DNA of 30,873 bases, taken from the IMG/VR virus record IMGVR_UViG_3300009311_000016, positions 1 through 30,873 of that record, one strand, 5' to 3'. Source of the stretch: a virus. Shown here one piece after another: positions 16,995 to 23,981 of the stretch; the first letter of the stretch is position 1, and each line of letters starts with the position of its first letter. The notes beneath the pieces are model-generated. The model was given only the letters and a program-made list of their open reading frames with translations. It did no database searches and had not been told where the DNA came from. Both the position numbers and the translations under genes were made by a program.

Positions 16995-17770
16995 TGGCGA
17001 TGACTCATACAGAGATGGTAGACCGGATTGAAGAGATACTCCACGATAGCAGCAACGCTATCTGGTCGGCGTCCTTGATTGGAGCTGGTATTACTGAAGT
17101 TCTTAAAGAGATTAGCCGGTACGTGCCGGTGCTTATCAAGGAGACACTCACGACCACCGATGGTGAAAGGACCCTCGACGTGAGTACCTTGGTCGATGTT
17201 ATCGACATCGTAGAGGTCGAGTATAAGGTCGACAAAGACCCGCGTCAGCTCCGTAACATCATCTGGATTGACCTGAATACTATCAGGCTCGACATCGCCT
17301 TCGACTGCGATGGTGGTAGTGCCTACCTCTTCTGCAAGAAAGGACATCGCCTCGACGCAGATTGGGTGGCGAGCACAGTCTACTCACTGACAAACATGGT
17401 CGCTCCCACCACCAAGAACGCCTATCACTATGAGTGTACGACTGCCGGTACCTCGCACAGCTCTGAACCGACCTGGCCCACAACTGTCGGGGATACTGTC
17501 AGCGACGGGAGTGTGACGTGGACCTGCCGGAACGTACCGAGTAACAGTCTGAAGTACGGCCGGGTAGACTTGGAAGACCTGTTTGCTCGGCTCGTGGCGG
17601 CTCGCCTTGCTGAAGCTAAGGGCGTTGACAACATCAACAAGGTGAACGTCGGCGGCAAGGGCGTCATGCGGGACTACGCAGGATGGGCCGGACTCACTCT
17701 GGGGCAGGTCATGGCCGACCTTAAGAAGCTCCGACCGCCAAATCAGAAGGTGTGGTTACCTGACACATGA
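16994..17770 (+). CDS. head-tail adaptor-like protein with an inserted beta domain
   Basis: 258 residues. I chose ATG 16994 because TAAGGAGG (16981-16988) sits 5 bases before it; the frame stays open back to 16853, inside speD. The N-terminal helices (TEMVDRIEEILHDSSNAIW), ERTLDVSTLVDVIDIVEVEY strand pair and C-terminal helices (DLFARLVAARLAEAKGV) suggest a head-tail connector of the gp4/adaptor class. Residues about 120-180 carry a separate module (TVYSLTNMVAPTT, CTTAGTSHSSEPTWPTTVGD), a common beta-rich insert in phage virion proteins, here with two Cys. Its last codons overlap the next start (ATGA). The adaptor role comes from position after capsid genes and secondary-structure pattern. 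Confidence 0.65.
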   Translation: MAMTHTEMVDRIEEILHDSSNAIWSASLIGAGITEVLKEISRYVPVLIKETLTTTDGERTLDVSTLVDVIDIVEVEYKVDKDPRQLRNIIWIDLNTIRLDIAFDCDGGSAYLFCKKGHRLDADWVASTVYSLTNMVAPTTKNAYHYECTTAGTSHSSEPTWPTTVGDTVSDGSVTWTCRNVPSNSLKYGRVDLEDLFARLVAARLAEAKGVDNINKVNVGGKGVMRDYAGWAGLTLGQVMADLKKLRPPNQKVWLPDT

Positions 17771-20127
17771 GGACTCTCTCGGCGAAACTAACGGCGGGCC
17801 AGAAGGCCGCCAGTATAGACGCCCTCTGGAAGGTAGTCTTGACCAAGTCAGGTCAAGCTACCCGGACGTATGAGCTTGACCGGGTCCTCGACATAGATGA
17901 CCCTGAGCAGCCGACCAGCCGCAAGGCCGTGGTTATGCTGGACAACTCGGATGGCGCTCTCACGTCTCTATCTCTACAAGGGTATAAGGCCGTCATCAGC
18001 TACGGCGCCGTCACGAGTGACGGCGATGAGTATTCGTCTACTGCCCCTCTATGGGTTGTTGGCCAGGAGTTCGACAGCATGGAGGGGCGGCTCGTTTGCG
18101 TTCTCCAACTGTGGTCTATCCCTGACCTGCTGGCAGAAGACAGGGCCCGGACACCATACTTGCCTGATGATACCGACACGAAGACGGTCAAGACCATCAT
18201 TCAGGATATGTTCGATGGCACCATGCCGGCCTTCGATGCTTGCCCTAACTATACCGTCACCTTCGACTCTGAGGACGCCCTCATAGATGTCTACATACCG
18301 AAGGACAGCTTTCGCGTGTACGTCAATAGCACCAGGATGGCGGCGTTCCGCAAGCTGATTGACTGGACCGGCTGCGTCGTTCGATACGAGGATGACGGGG
18401 AGATACACATATTCGTGCCTACGACAACGGGCACGACCTATGACTACGACTATTCTCTGGCGACGGGCCATACGTTCTTCTCTGAAGCGTACCGAAATCG
18501 CCTTGTTATACCGAACAAGATTGTAGTCGAGTCGGAGCCCGACGCCGCCAGTCCGTTCACCGGGAACGCTGCCGACAGTGCCTCTTACACTGCCCTCGGC
18601 TTCTATATCACTCAGTATGAACAGACATACCTTGCCAGCGACGCCCAGGGTACGGCGGTTGCTACGGCTATTCTACTGAAGTACCAAATTAACGCCGAGA
18701 GGGGCAAGGCCGTCGTACCTATGAACGTCGGCGCGGAGCTCTTCGACTACGTCAACGTCGTTGACGCCAGGCAGAGTACGGAACGTGCAGGCAACATCGG
18801 CAGTATCCGTCGCCGGGTCAGCACTCTCAAGTCTCCGACTACCTGGACCATGACGTTCTCGTTCGGCGGGTGGCTGACAGCTCGGGAGCAAATGGCAAAC
18901 CTTGAGATACTCTCTTCGGGCTTTGGCAGTATGGGTCAAGACCTAGGCCGCATGGAAGTCAAGAACCTGTATGCTGAGAACATTCAGGCGGATAACATCA
19001 ACTTCAGCCTATTCGACCTCGACGACCTGCCGGATGGCAGCTCGTATGCTCGTGTGCTGGGTGCTCACCTGGACACGGGCAAGATACAACTCATCGCCGC
19101 AACTGTTGTTGACGATGCCTTCACGACGGACAAGATAGGTGAGGGTGTTACCAATGAGTATTTCAGTGGGAAGACTCTCGATGACCTCGTCGATGGAGCA
19201 AGCTACTCTAAGGTGCTGGCCACGGACATAACTGCCGGCCATGTCCTTCTCTCTGAAGTGATTCAGAGCTCATCGTACCGCACCGTCACGGACACCGAGA
19301 AGGGCGTGTGGACGGGCAAGCCCGACGACATGGACGAGATTGGCGATGGCAGCACCTATTCTAAGGTACTGGCGACCGATATATCCTCAGGTCACATAAA
19401 CCTCACATCAGCCTTTCTCATTGACGGAGTGGCGCAGGCTACGGCCGGCGTCTACATAGATGCTACCAACGGCATCACTATCAAGGGCGGTAAGCTCAAG
19501 TTCCAGAGCAGTGACGAAGTTGAGTCGGCTGTCATCTACCTCGAAAACATCGGCGCTGGTGCCAGCTCGCTCCACTTGGAAGCTGCTGGATGGGTCAAGA
19601 CGCAGAGCCTTGCACCGGACATCAACTACTCTGCTCCTGCCACCGGGCGTTTCATGGGTGCCTCTAATCTGGTGTGGTATGCAGGCTATTTCGCTCATCT
19701 CTACGCCACAGCAGACCTGACCGTGGACAGCTTGCTTGATAGTGGCGGTGGCTCCATTGACATCGCTTCCAACTTACTCCCGGCCACCACTGACACCTAT
19801 AATATAGGCTCCACGGCCAAGATTGTTAAGTTCGCCTATATCAAGGCTGTATATCTGAGAGACGCCTCGGGCTCAGTGGGTGCACTCGTCGGTAGTGGGA
19901 GCACTGTCTACCTCTCAGGTGTAACCAACGTGGACATAAACATCCAGTCCTACGGCACTGGTGATATTGACATCGTTCCTGCCCGCAACCTGGCCTTCTT
20001 CGGCGTAGCCGGTCAGACTCGGCAGGCACACATAGTCGACGCCAATGGAACACTGGCTGACATCACGACAAAGTTCAACACCTTGCTGGCGGACCTGGAA
20101 GGGTACGGTCTGTTGAATACCGCATAA
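17767..20127 (+). CDS. tail hub/fibre protein with internal repeats
   Basis: 786 residues from ATG 17767. Residues 1-380 look like a tail-hub or baseplate domain (LDIDDPEQPTSRKAVVMLDN early; NIGSIRRRVSTLKSPTTWTM later). Residues from about 400 are fibre-like. Three copies of a 25-residue unit start near 418, 471 and 522, each of the form 'DxDG.SYSKVLATDI..GHI.L', about 51-53 residues apart. Near 675-700 is DTYNIGSTAKIVKFAYIKAV, matching a module in the protein at 2368. The C-terminus (from about 741) begins NLAFFGVAGQTRQAHI and ends in a helix (LLADLEGYGLL), also shared with that protein. It probably forms the tail knob and/or receptor-binding fibre. No enzyme motif is seen. Confidence 0.8.
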   Translation: MRTLSAKLTAGQKAASIDALWKVVLTKSGQATRTYELDRVLDIDDPEQPTSRKAVVMLDNSDGALTSLSLQGYKAVISYGAVTSDGDEYSSTAPLWVVGQEFDSMEGRLVCVLQLWSIPDLLAEDRARTPYLPDDTDTKTVKTIIQDMFDGTMPAFDACPNYTVTFDSEDALIDVYIPKDSFRVYVNSTRMAAFRKLIDWTGCVVRYEDDGEIHIFVPTTTGTTYDYDYSLATGHTFFSEAYRNRLVIPNKIVVESEPDAASPFTGNAADSASYTALGFYITQYEQTYLASDAQGTAVATAILLKYQINAERGKAVVPMNVGAELFDYVNVVDARQSTERAGNIGSIRRRVSTLKSPTTWTMTFSFGGWLTAREQMANLEILSSGFGSMGQDLGRMEVKNLYAENIQADNINFSLFDLDDLPDGSSYARVLGAHLDTGKIQLIAATVVDDAFTTDKIGEGVTNEYFSGKTLDDLVDGASYSKVLATDITAGHVLLSEVIQSSSYRTVTDTEKGVWTGKPDDMDEIGDGSTYSKVLATDISSGHINLTSAFLIDGVAQATAGVYIDATNGITIKGGKLKFQSSDEVESAVIYLENIGAGASSLHLEAAGWVKTQSLAPDINYSAPATGRFMGASNLVWYAGYFAHLYATADLTVDSLLDSGGGSIDIASNLLPATTDTYNIGSTAKIVKFAYIKAVYLRDASGSVGALVGSGSTVYLSGVTNVDINIQSYGTGDIDIVPARNLAFFGVAGQTRQAHIVDANGTLADITTKFNTLLADLEGYGLLNTA

Positions 20128-20139
20128 GGAAGTAGAGAC

Positions 20140-20598
20140 ATGGGCGTTAATAAGCTCAGGTTGGTTTCGGTCATGCCCCCACCGCCGAAGCGTGAGAGAC
20201 CTTCGGTGTCCTTGTCCAGACTCAACTCCATTCTCCGTGAGGTTGTCGGCTCTCATGGCGAAATCTATCTCGGGGATACAAGACGATGGCTGCCTTCCCT
20301 TGAGGACATCGAAATCCTGCTCGATGCCGATGAGACTAACCACTTCAAGTATGTCTCTGATACCGGCGACAATCCACAGATGTATAACTGCAACCACTTT
20401 GCCGCCCATCTGTATGGGCAGGTCAACGTGCCCGGTTGGGCACAGTTCGCCTTCGGTCTACAATGGACAGACCTTCATGCACTCTTAATCGTGGTAGATG
20501 ATTGCGAGGACGTATTCTGGGTAGAACCCCAGACGGATAAAAGACGTAGCGGACTTCTGAGTTGGCAAGGACGAATAAACAGGTTCGTAGTAATGTAA
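20140..20598 (+). CDS. Cys/His hydrolase-like phage protein, possible lysin
   Basis: 152 residues, 12 bases after the tail gene. A Pro/Arg-rich N-terminus is followed by a globular part with MYNCNHFAAHLYGQ (C84) and WTDLHALLIVVDDCEDVFWV (H113) then EPQTD (129-133). The 'C-[DN]-x-F-A ... H-A-[LN] ... W-x-E-P-Q' layout resembles papain-like/agglutinin-C-type cysteine hydrolases often found near phage tail and lysis genes. Supposed roles are a virion-associated or endolytic wall hydrolase. The next gene is holin-like, which supports a lysis pairing. It lacks a signal peptide. I see no third catalytic residue with certainty, so activity is inferred. Confidence 0.55.
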   Translation: MGVNKLRLVSVMPPPPKRERPSVSLSRLNSILREVVGSHGEIYLGDTRRWLPSLEDIEILLDADETNHFKYVSDTGDNPQMYNCNHFAAHLYGQVNVPGWAQFAFGLQWTDLHALLIVVDDCEDVFWVEPQTDKRRSGLLSWQGRINRFVVM

Positions 20599-20609
20599 GG
20601 AGACCAGCG

Positions 20610-20840
20610 ATGCTAGATAGTGCACTGTTAGACATACTTCAGGGCGCAGGTCCCGCAGGAGTCGTGGCCGTTGGCGCACTCTTTATGTACCGCCAACAGG
20701 TGAAGCAGAACCGCGAAGACCGGAAGTATATGCAAGACCAGCAGGAGACGATGATACGGGAAGACCAGGCGACTCGTGAAAGGCACACAACAGCTCTGAC
20801 GGGGCTGCTCACCTGGCTCAAACGACACAACGGCGACTAA
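20610..20840 (+). CDS. holin-like small membrane protein
   Basis: 76 residues. ATG 20610 follows a TAAGGAG site by 8 bases; the frame extends upstream into the previous gene and that longer form is rejected. Residues 10-27 (LQGAGPAGVVAVGALFMY) form a single hydrophobic segment near the N-terminus, followed by a long charged, probably coiled-coil cytoplasmic helix (about 28-70) rich in Arg, Glu and Gln, ending WLKRHNGD. One transmembrane helix plus an amphipathic helix is usual for several phage holin/antiholin classes. It is the last gene of the late operon and ends at a terminator. Confidence 0.65.
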   Translation: MLDSALLDILQGAGPAGVVAVGALFMYRQQVKQNREDRKYMQDQQETMIREDQATRERHTTALTGLLTWLKRHNGD

Positions 20841-20852
20841 AGAGGCCACGAT

Positions 20853-20896
20853 ACGCCCCTGAGTAAGCGAGAACGCCCCTGAAAACTCAGGGGCGT
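20853..20896 (+). terminator. late-operon terminator with duplicated 5' arm
   Basis: A 10-bp perfect stem (20873-20882 with 20887-20896, loop AAAC) is followed by TCTCTTTGTATTT, a rho-independent layout. The left arm is duplicated: ACGCCCCTGAG at 20853-20863 can pair over 11 bp with CTCAGGGGCGT at 20886-20896. The two hairpins are mutually exclusive. The stem includes the stop codon of the convergent integrase gene, so the structure marks the end of both transcripts, although no T-run follows on the minus side. Confidence 0.85.
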
Positions 20897-21858
20897 CTCT
20901 TTGTATTTCCGAGCAAGTTGTCAACCGGACTGGCAATCTTGTGTACCTTGAGTAGATGCTTCTGTTTCAGTGACTCGGTGTAGCGGCGGGTCATTGTGGG
21001 ACTTGAGTGACCGAGCATGGTCTGGAGGGTGAAAGGGTCGCCACCATTGAGAAGATAGCTCATCGCCGCCGTATGCCTGAAGGTGTGGGCACCTCGTTTC
21101 TTTGTTCTATGGATTGCTCTCGCAGTAAGCCGACGAATGAGGGTCTTGACGCCGTCGCTACTGAGGGGAGCACCTGTCACCGTCACCCACAGAGCGTCAT
21201 GCGTGTCTGTACGCTTCGTGACGTATCTGACAAGGGCCTGCCTGGTGTGCTGCCCGAATGGTACGAGCCGTTCCTTGGCTCCCTTACCATTGACCTTTAT
21301 CGTGCAGTTGTCGAAGTTGAGGTCGGGGAGCATCATGTTGGCGACTTCCTTCCTGCGCGGGCCGGCATCAAGGAACACGAGGAGCATGGCTGTATCCCGC
21401 AACGGATAGGAGGACTTGCCACACTCACGCAGCAGATTGGTAGTCTCGTCGTCGGTGAAGGGTTTGATAAGCGTGCGTGGTAGTTCCGGACCTTTGACAT
21501 TCTTCATCGGGCTGGTCCTCATCCGACCTTCCTGGCACAGCCAGTTGAACCACGTCTTGAGGCTCCGGTAGTAGATGTGGACAGAATTAGGGCTCATGCC
21601 TCCATCCTGAAGTGATAGCAGAAAAAGCCGTACATTATCCGGGGATGGCTCTACGGTCTCAAGGAACCGGAGATAGCGGGAGACTACCATTGCATATAAG
21701 TCGACAGTGGTGGCCGCCTTATTCTCACTGCGGGCCGTTAGTAGATAGCGCATCAAATCATCTCGGAGGTTGTGCTGAAGAGTGGAAAGCAAGGGGTCGA
21801 GTCTAGGCGTGACACGTAGCTGGACTTTCTCGATAGGCAAGGGGTTTCGCATGGTCAT
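20887..21858 (-). CDS. int: tyrosine recombinase/integrase
   Basis: 323 residues, a normal phage/XerC-like integrase. Residues about 30-110 form the SAM-like core-binding domain (TTVDLYAMVVSRYLRFLETV). The catalytic domain has all six expected residues: R168 (DAGPRRKEV), K192 (NGKGAKERLVPF), H258 and R261 (HTFRH), H284 (MLGHSS) and nucleophile Y293 (TRRYTE). It inserts phage DNA into the host chromosome at attB and, with an excisionase, removes it. The attP-like core lies 33 bases upstream of its start. ATG 21858 and a second ATG six bases in are both possible; neither has a strong ribosome site, suggesting modest translation. It is convergent with the late operon. No excisionase is identified nearby. 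Confidence 0.95.
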   Translation of the reverse strand: MTMRNPLPIEKVQLRVTPRLDPLLSTLQHNLRDDLMRYLLTARSENKAATTVDLYAMVVSRYLRFLETVEPSPDNVRLFLLSLQDGGMSPNSVHIYYRSLKTWFNWLCQEGRMRTSPMKNVKGPELPRTLIKPFTDDETTNLLRECGKSSYPLRDTAMLLVFLDAGPRRKEVANMMLPDLNFDNCTIKVNGKGAKERLVPFGQHTRQALVRYVTKRTDTHDALWVTVTGAPLSSDGVKTLIRRLTARAIHRTKKRGAHTFRHTAAMSYLLNGGDPFTLQTMLGHSSPTMTRRYTESLKQKHLLKVHKIASPVDNLLGNTKRRP

Positions 21859-21891
21859 TATTGGGCTTCAGACGCCGTACTAGGCTCGGAA

Positions 21892-21938
21892 TGGGCGGTA
21901 CAGGACTCGAACCTGTGACCCCTTGCGTGTAAAGCAGG
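21892..21938 (-). other. attP: attP core: 3' half of a tRNA-Val(TAC) gene
   Basis: On the minus strand this reads as a tRNA 3' half: anticodon stem-loop CCTGC-TTTACAC-GCAAG (anticodon TAC, valine), a 5-base variable region GGGTC, T-arm ACAGG-TTCGAGT-CCTGT, then ACCGCCC and discriminator A at 21892. The 5' half is missing: upstream there is no D-arm and no GGGCGGT acceptor strand at the right distance. The anticodon stem has one C-A mismatch at the second pair, suggesting homology with the host gene starts inside that arm. A tRNA 3' half next to an integrase gene is the classic attP, which restores the tRNA on integration. Confidence 0.85.
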
Positions 21939-22000
21939 GCGTTAGTACCGTCACTTTCTATGGGAGTACAGAAAACAACGCTGAGTTGCTTCTCCTTTCA

Positions 22001-22330
22001 TCAGGCCCGGCGTGGTAGCTCTAGTGGTGAGGACTGACTACGGTTTTGGCGGTAGTTGACCTCGAAGTAGAGTACACATACGAACAAGACTGTCACTAGC
22101 AGATTTACCCATCCGTTGCGAATACCGTTGAGCCAGGTGGGGTTATCGGGCTGGCTGATAGGCACAGCCTCGACCTGCCTCCCCGCGCCTCTGTCGAAGT
22201 AGTCCAAGACCTGCCCTGTATAGTGGTACTCATAGGTGACGAAGGGGAAGGATAGGTCCGTCCAGAGTCGGATGCCTACCAGACTCACGAAGAGTGAGAG
22301 GCACAGCCACAATCTAAGCGGTCTCTTCAT
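22001..22330 (-). CDS. small two-helix membrane protein, lysogeny region
   Basis: 109 residues from ATG 22330; an in-frame GTG at 22342 is an alternative. Two hydrophobic segments are seen: residues about 6-23 (RLWLCLSLFVSLVGIRLW) and 76-93 (WVNLLVTVLFVCVLYFEV), with a roughly 50-residue region between them containing RGAGRQVEAVPISQPDNPTW. The C-terminal tail is basic. It is 18 bases after the gene at 22349 and probably shares the repressor transcript. Membrane proteins expressed with repressors often alter superinfection or host envelope properties; there is no direct evidence here. Confidence 0.65.
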   Translation of the reverse strand: MKRPLRLWLCLSLFVSLVGIRLWTDLSFPFVTYEYHYTGQVLDYFDRGAGRQVEAVPISQPDNPTWLNGIRNGWVNLLVTVLFVCVLYFEVNYRQNRSQSSPLELPRRA

Positions 22331-22348
22331 CGCTTCGCCCACTCCGGG

Positions 22349-22522
22349 TTATCTTCTTTCCTCTCGTAGTCTCATAAAGCGCAACCAGGCAACCGCAAAG
22401 ACCACCATGGCAATCCCTGGGACAGCAACGATAAGACCTCTTCCAGCAGCAAGGAGCGCGAAGGTTACGAAGGCGCCGGCGCACAGAATGAGGTAGGCCA
22501 GCACCTTCTTCCAGTTTCTCAT
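22349..22522 (-). CDS. small membrane protein overlapping the repressor stop
   Basis: 57 residues. ATG 22522 overlaps the repressor TGA in a TGATG arrangement, so the two are coupled; longer forms would run into the repressor gene. Two hydrophobic stretches fill the protein: residues about 7-25 (LAYLILCAGAFVTFALLAA) and 29-45 (LIVAVPGIAMVVFAVAW), with a basic C-terminus (RFMRLREERR). No family is recognised. Because it is made whenever the repressor is made, it is a candidate lysogenic-conversion or exclusion protein. Confidence 0.65.
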   Translation of the reverse strand: MRNWKKVLAYLILCAGAFVTFALLAAGRGLIVAVPGIAMVVFAVAWLRFMRLREERR

Positions 22523-23133
22523 CAGTGCTGCTTCCACTTGAGAGACAGAATAACCTTGGCCACCACCCGGCAATCCTTCAAGGGCATACGACGGTCGCTG
22601 TTCTCCACGAACTGCTCGTGCCCAACCACTCGCAACCGCCCAATGTGGAGCTTCTGCTCAAAAAGAGTGGCCACGATGTTACCCACGTCGATGTTGGCAT
22701 CACGGTCTACGATGATAGTATCGCCGTCTGCGATATCTGGCTCCAGGCAGGTTCCTTCGCACAAGAATGCCTGAATATCACGGCCTGCAAACTCAGGGCG
22801 TGGCAGGTACACGTAGTCCAAAGGTTCTGTTCCATCTTCGCCCAAGTGGATAGGAAACTCGGCGTATACCGGGATGCGAACCGGCGTTGCCAACCGCAGC
22901 CTTTCCACTATGTCCTCGGGCGATTCAGGAGGCAGTCTTCGCCCGACAGTCAGATAACCTATGGGTACGTGCAGGGCTTCAGCAATCCGGTTCAGGACAT
23001 CATAGCTCGGTTTGCCAATCTTGTTCTTCTCAAGCTGGCTGATGTAACTGCGGTCTACCCCTACCCTTCGTGCGAGCTCCTCCTGGGTTAGCCCATACTC
23101 AAGCCGCAAAGCCTTCAGATTCTCCCCAAACAT
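22522..23133 (-). CDS. CI-like repressor: XRE helix-turn-helix plus S24/LexA-like domain
   Basis: 203 residues from ATG 23133, after AGAGAGGTGG; a longer form from 23166 lacks a site. Residues 3-60 form an XRE helix-turn-helix (GLTQEELARRVGVDRSYISQ, EALHVPIGYL). Residues about 85-203 are an S24/LexA-like dimerisation domain with the usual CEGTCLEPDIADGDTIIVD strand. However, the Ser of the canonical G-[DN]-S-M site is Cys (C129), the catalytic Lys position (around residues 165-166, IGRL) is Gly/Arg, and no Ala-Gly cleavage pair lies about 35 residues before C129. It should bind operators in 23134-23325 and keep lysogeny, but self-cleavage in the SOS response looks unlikely. Its promoter is divergent from the Cro-like gene. 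Confidence 0.88.
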   Translation of the reverse strand: MFGENLKALRLEYGLTQEELARRVGVDRSYISQLEKNKIGKPSYDVLNRIAEALHVPIGYLTVGRRLPPESPEDIVERLRLATPVRIPVYAEFPIHLGEDGTEPLDYVYLPRPEFAGRDIQAFLCEGTCLEPDIADGDTIIVDRDANIDVGNIVATLFEQKLHIGRLRVVGHEQFVENSDRRMPLKDCRVVAKVILSLKWKQH

Positions 23134-23164
23134 GGTCCACCTCTCTCTGCGGGCACATACAAAC

Positions 23165-23192
23165 ATAATAACATAGTGTGCTTCTCTGTCAC
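23165..23192 (-). promoter_or_regulatory. predicted repressor promoter
   Basis: Minus-strand GTGACA (complement of 23187-23192, five of six to TTGACA), 16 bases, then TATTAT (complement of 23165-23170, five of six to TATAAT). It would start about 25 bases before the repressor ATG. The -35 lies inside one of the two TGTCACAA repeats, so repressor binding could control it. Confidence 0.6.
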
Positions 23193-23290
23193 AACCTACA
23201 ACAGGGCATGGATGATGCAGTCTCGGTGAGTATGTGCGTGACTAATATACCCAGGTGTGTCACAATTCACAGGAGCACAGATATAGGAGG

Positions 23291-23319
23291 TTGACTGTAC
23301 TCCCTTATAAAGTTAGACT
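23291..23319 (+). promoter_or_regulatory. predicted promoter of the early (Cro-side) operon
   Basis: TTGACT (23291-23296), 17 bases, then TAGACT (23314-23319). The start point expected from this lies at or within a base or two of ATG 23326, so the transcript may be leaderless. An AGGAGG at 23285-23290 is too far upstream to serve that ATG. Confidence 0.4.
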
Positions 23320-23325
23320 ACTCAC

Positions 23326-23658
23326 ATGAACCTTGTAGACCGTTTGGTCAATATCCAGAAGGAAAATGGGTGGTCTGACGGGAGGATGGCGGCAGAGCTG
23401 AGTGTTGAGCGCACTCACTGGCTACGTCTAAGGCGCGGTAATCGTCTACCTGGTACTAAGATTCTCAAGGGTGTGATGGGACGTTTTCCAGAACTGAAGG
23501 AAGATGTCTCTCTTTTTTTGTCGTCAGAAGGGAGTAAAGTCACGGATTGTGACAGAATAGTCCCTGAGACGACACAGGATGACCACTACGGAGCTTCTGC
23601 TGTGTCGAGGCGACTAGGATACTGGTGGCAATGTATCCGTCAAAGGTTCGGAGCGTAG
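23326..23658 (+). CDS. Cro-like helix-turn-helix regulator
   Basis: 110 residues. The N-terminal 55 residues fit an XRE-type helix-turn-helix: NIQKENGWSDGRMAAELSVE then RTHWLRLRRGNRLPGTKIL, with conserved spacing of the first helices and a basic recognition region. The remaining half (about 60-110) is polar and shows no domain. It is the first rightward gene facing the repressor, the usual place of Cro or an early activator. There is no ribosome site before ATG 23326, and the promoter may place the start point at the ATG, so leaderless translation is possible. It is followed 17 bases later by the next early gene. Confidence 0.75.
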   Translation: MNLVDRLVNIQKENGWSDGRMAAELSVERTHWLRLRRGNRLPGTKILKGVMGRFPELKEDVSLFLSSEGSKVTDCDRIVPETTQDDHYGASAVSRRLGYWWQCIRQRFGA

Positions 23659-23675
23659 TAGAAAGGAGGGAGCCA

Positions 23676-23960
23676 ATGACAAGACCGAGTGTAAAACCGC
23701 AAAGCCACATGGACGACACGGTCATCAAGAACCCCGACTTGGAGCAGTTGCTTGAGGAACGTGAGGAACTGAAAGAGTCCGTGTCTCAATACCGAGCTGC
23801 CGACAAGAAGGTGAAGGGACTGATACAGGGTATCGAAACTCCCACGCCCTACCGTGTGGGGCGGTTCGTCATCGACAGGTCGAAGGTAGCACCGAGGCAG
23901 GTAAACTTTGAGACGGCTGAAGGTTTCAGGTTCACTATTAAAACAGCCGACGAAACATAG
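23676..23960 (+). CDS. hypothetical early protein, 94 aa
   Basis: I chose ATG 23676 since AAAGGAGGG precedes it by about 5 bases; the frame is open from 23625 inside the upstream gene. Residues 15-55 are a charged helix, probably coiled coil (LEQLLEEREELKESVSQYRA). The C-terminal half (about 58-94) looks like a small beta domain (YRVGRFVIDRSKVAPRQVNF, FRFTIKTADET). I do not recognise a family. It is in the early operon before the recombination genes, so a nuclease-inhibitor or recombination-accessory role is conceivable but unsupported. Confidence 0.75.
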   Translation: MTRPSVKPQSHMDDTVIKNPDLEQLLEEREELKESVSQYRAADKKVKGLIQGIETPTPYRVGRFVIDRSKVAPRQVNFETAEGFRFTIKTADET

Positions 23961-23981
23961 TGCATCATGGCCTCGTCAGTA

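Larger units (their letters stand above)
23134..23325. promoter_or_regulatory. divergent repressor/Cro control region
   Basis: 192 bases with no gene between the repressor and the Cro-like gene. Possible operator elements: TGTCACAA at 23187-23194 and again at 23258-23265; the palindrome TGTGTCACA at 23256-23264; and an inverted octamer pair GCACATAC (23153-23160) / GTATGTGC (23230-23237). These lie over or between the two predicted promoters, as expected for a lambda-like switch. Exact operator boundaries cannot be fixed by eye. Confidence 0.65.

Noticed and set aside
21892-21967. Complete tRNA-Val gene
   Set aside because: The 3' half is excellent but there is no D-arm and no 5' acceptor strand at the required distance; only about eight bases separate a weak GACGGT match from the anticodon arm.
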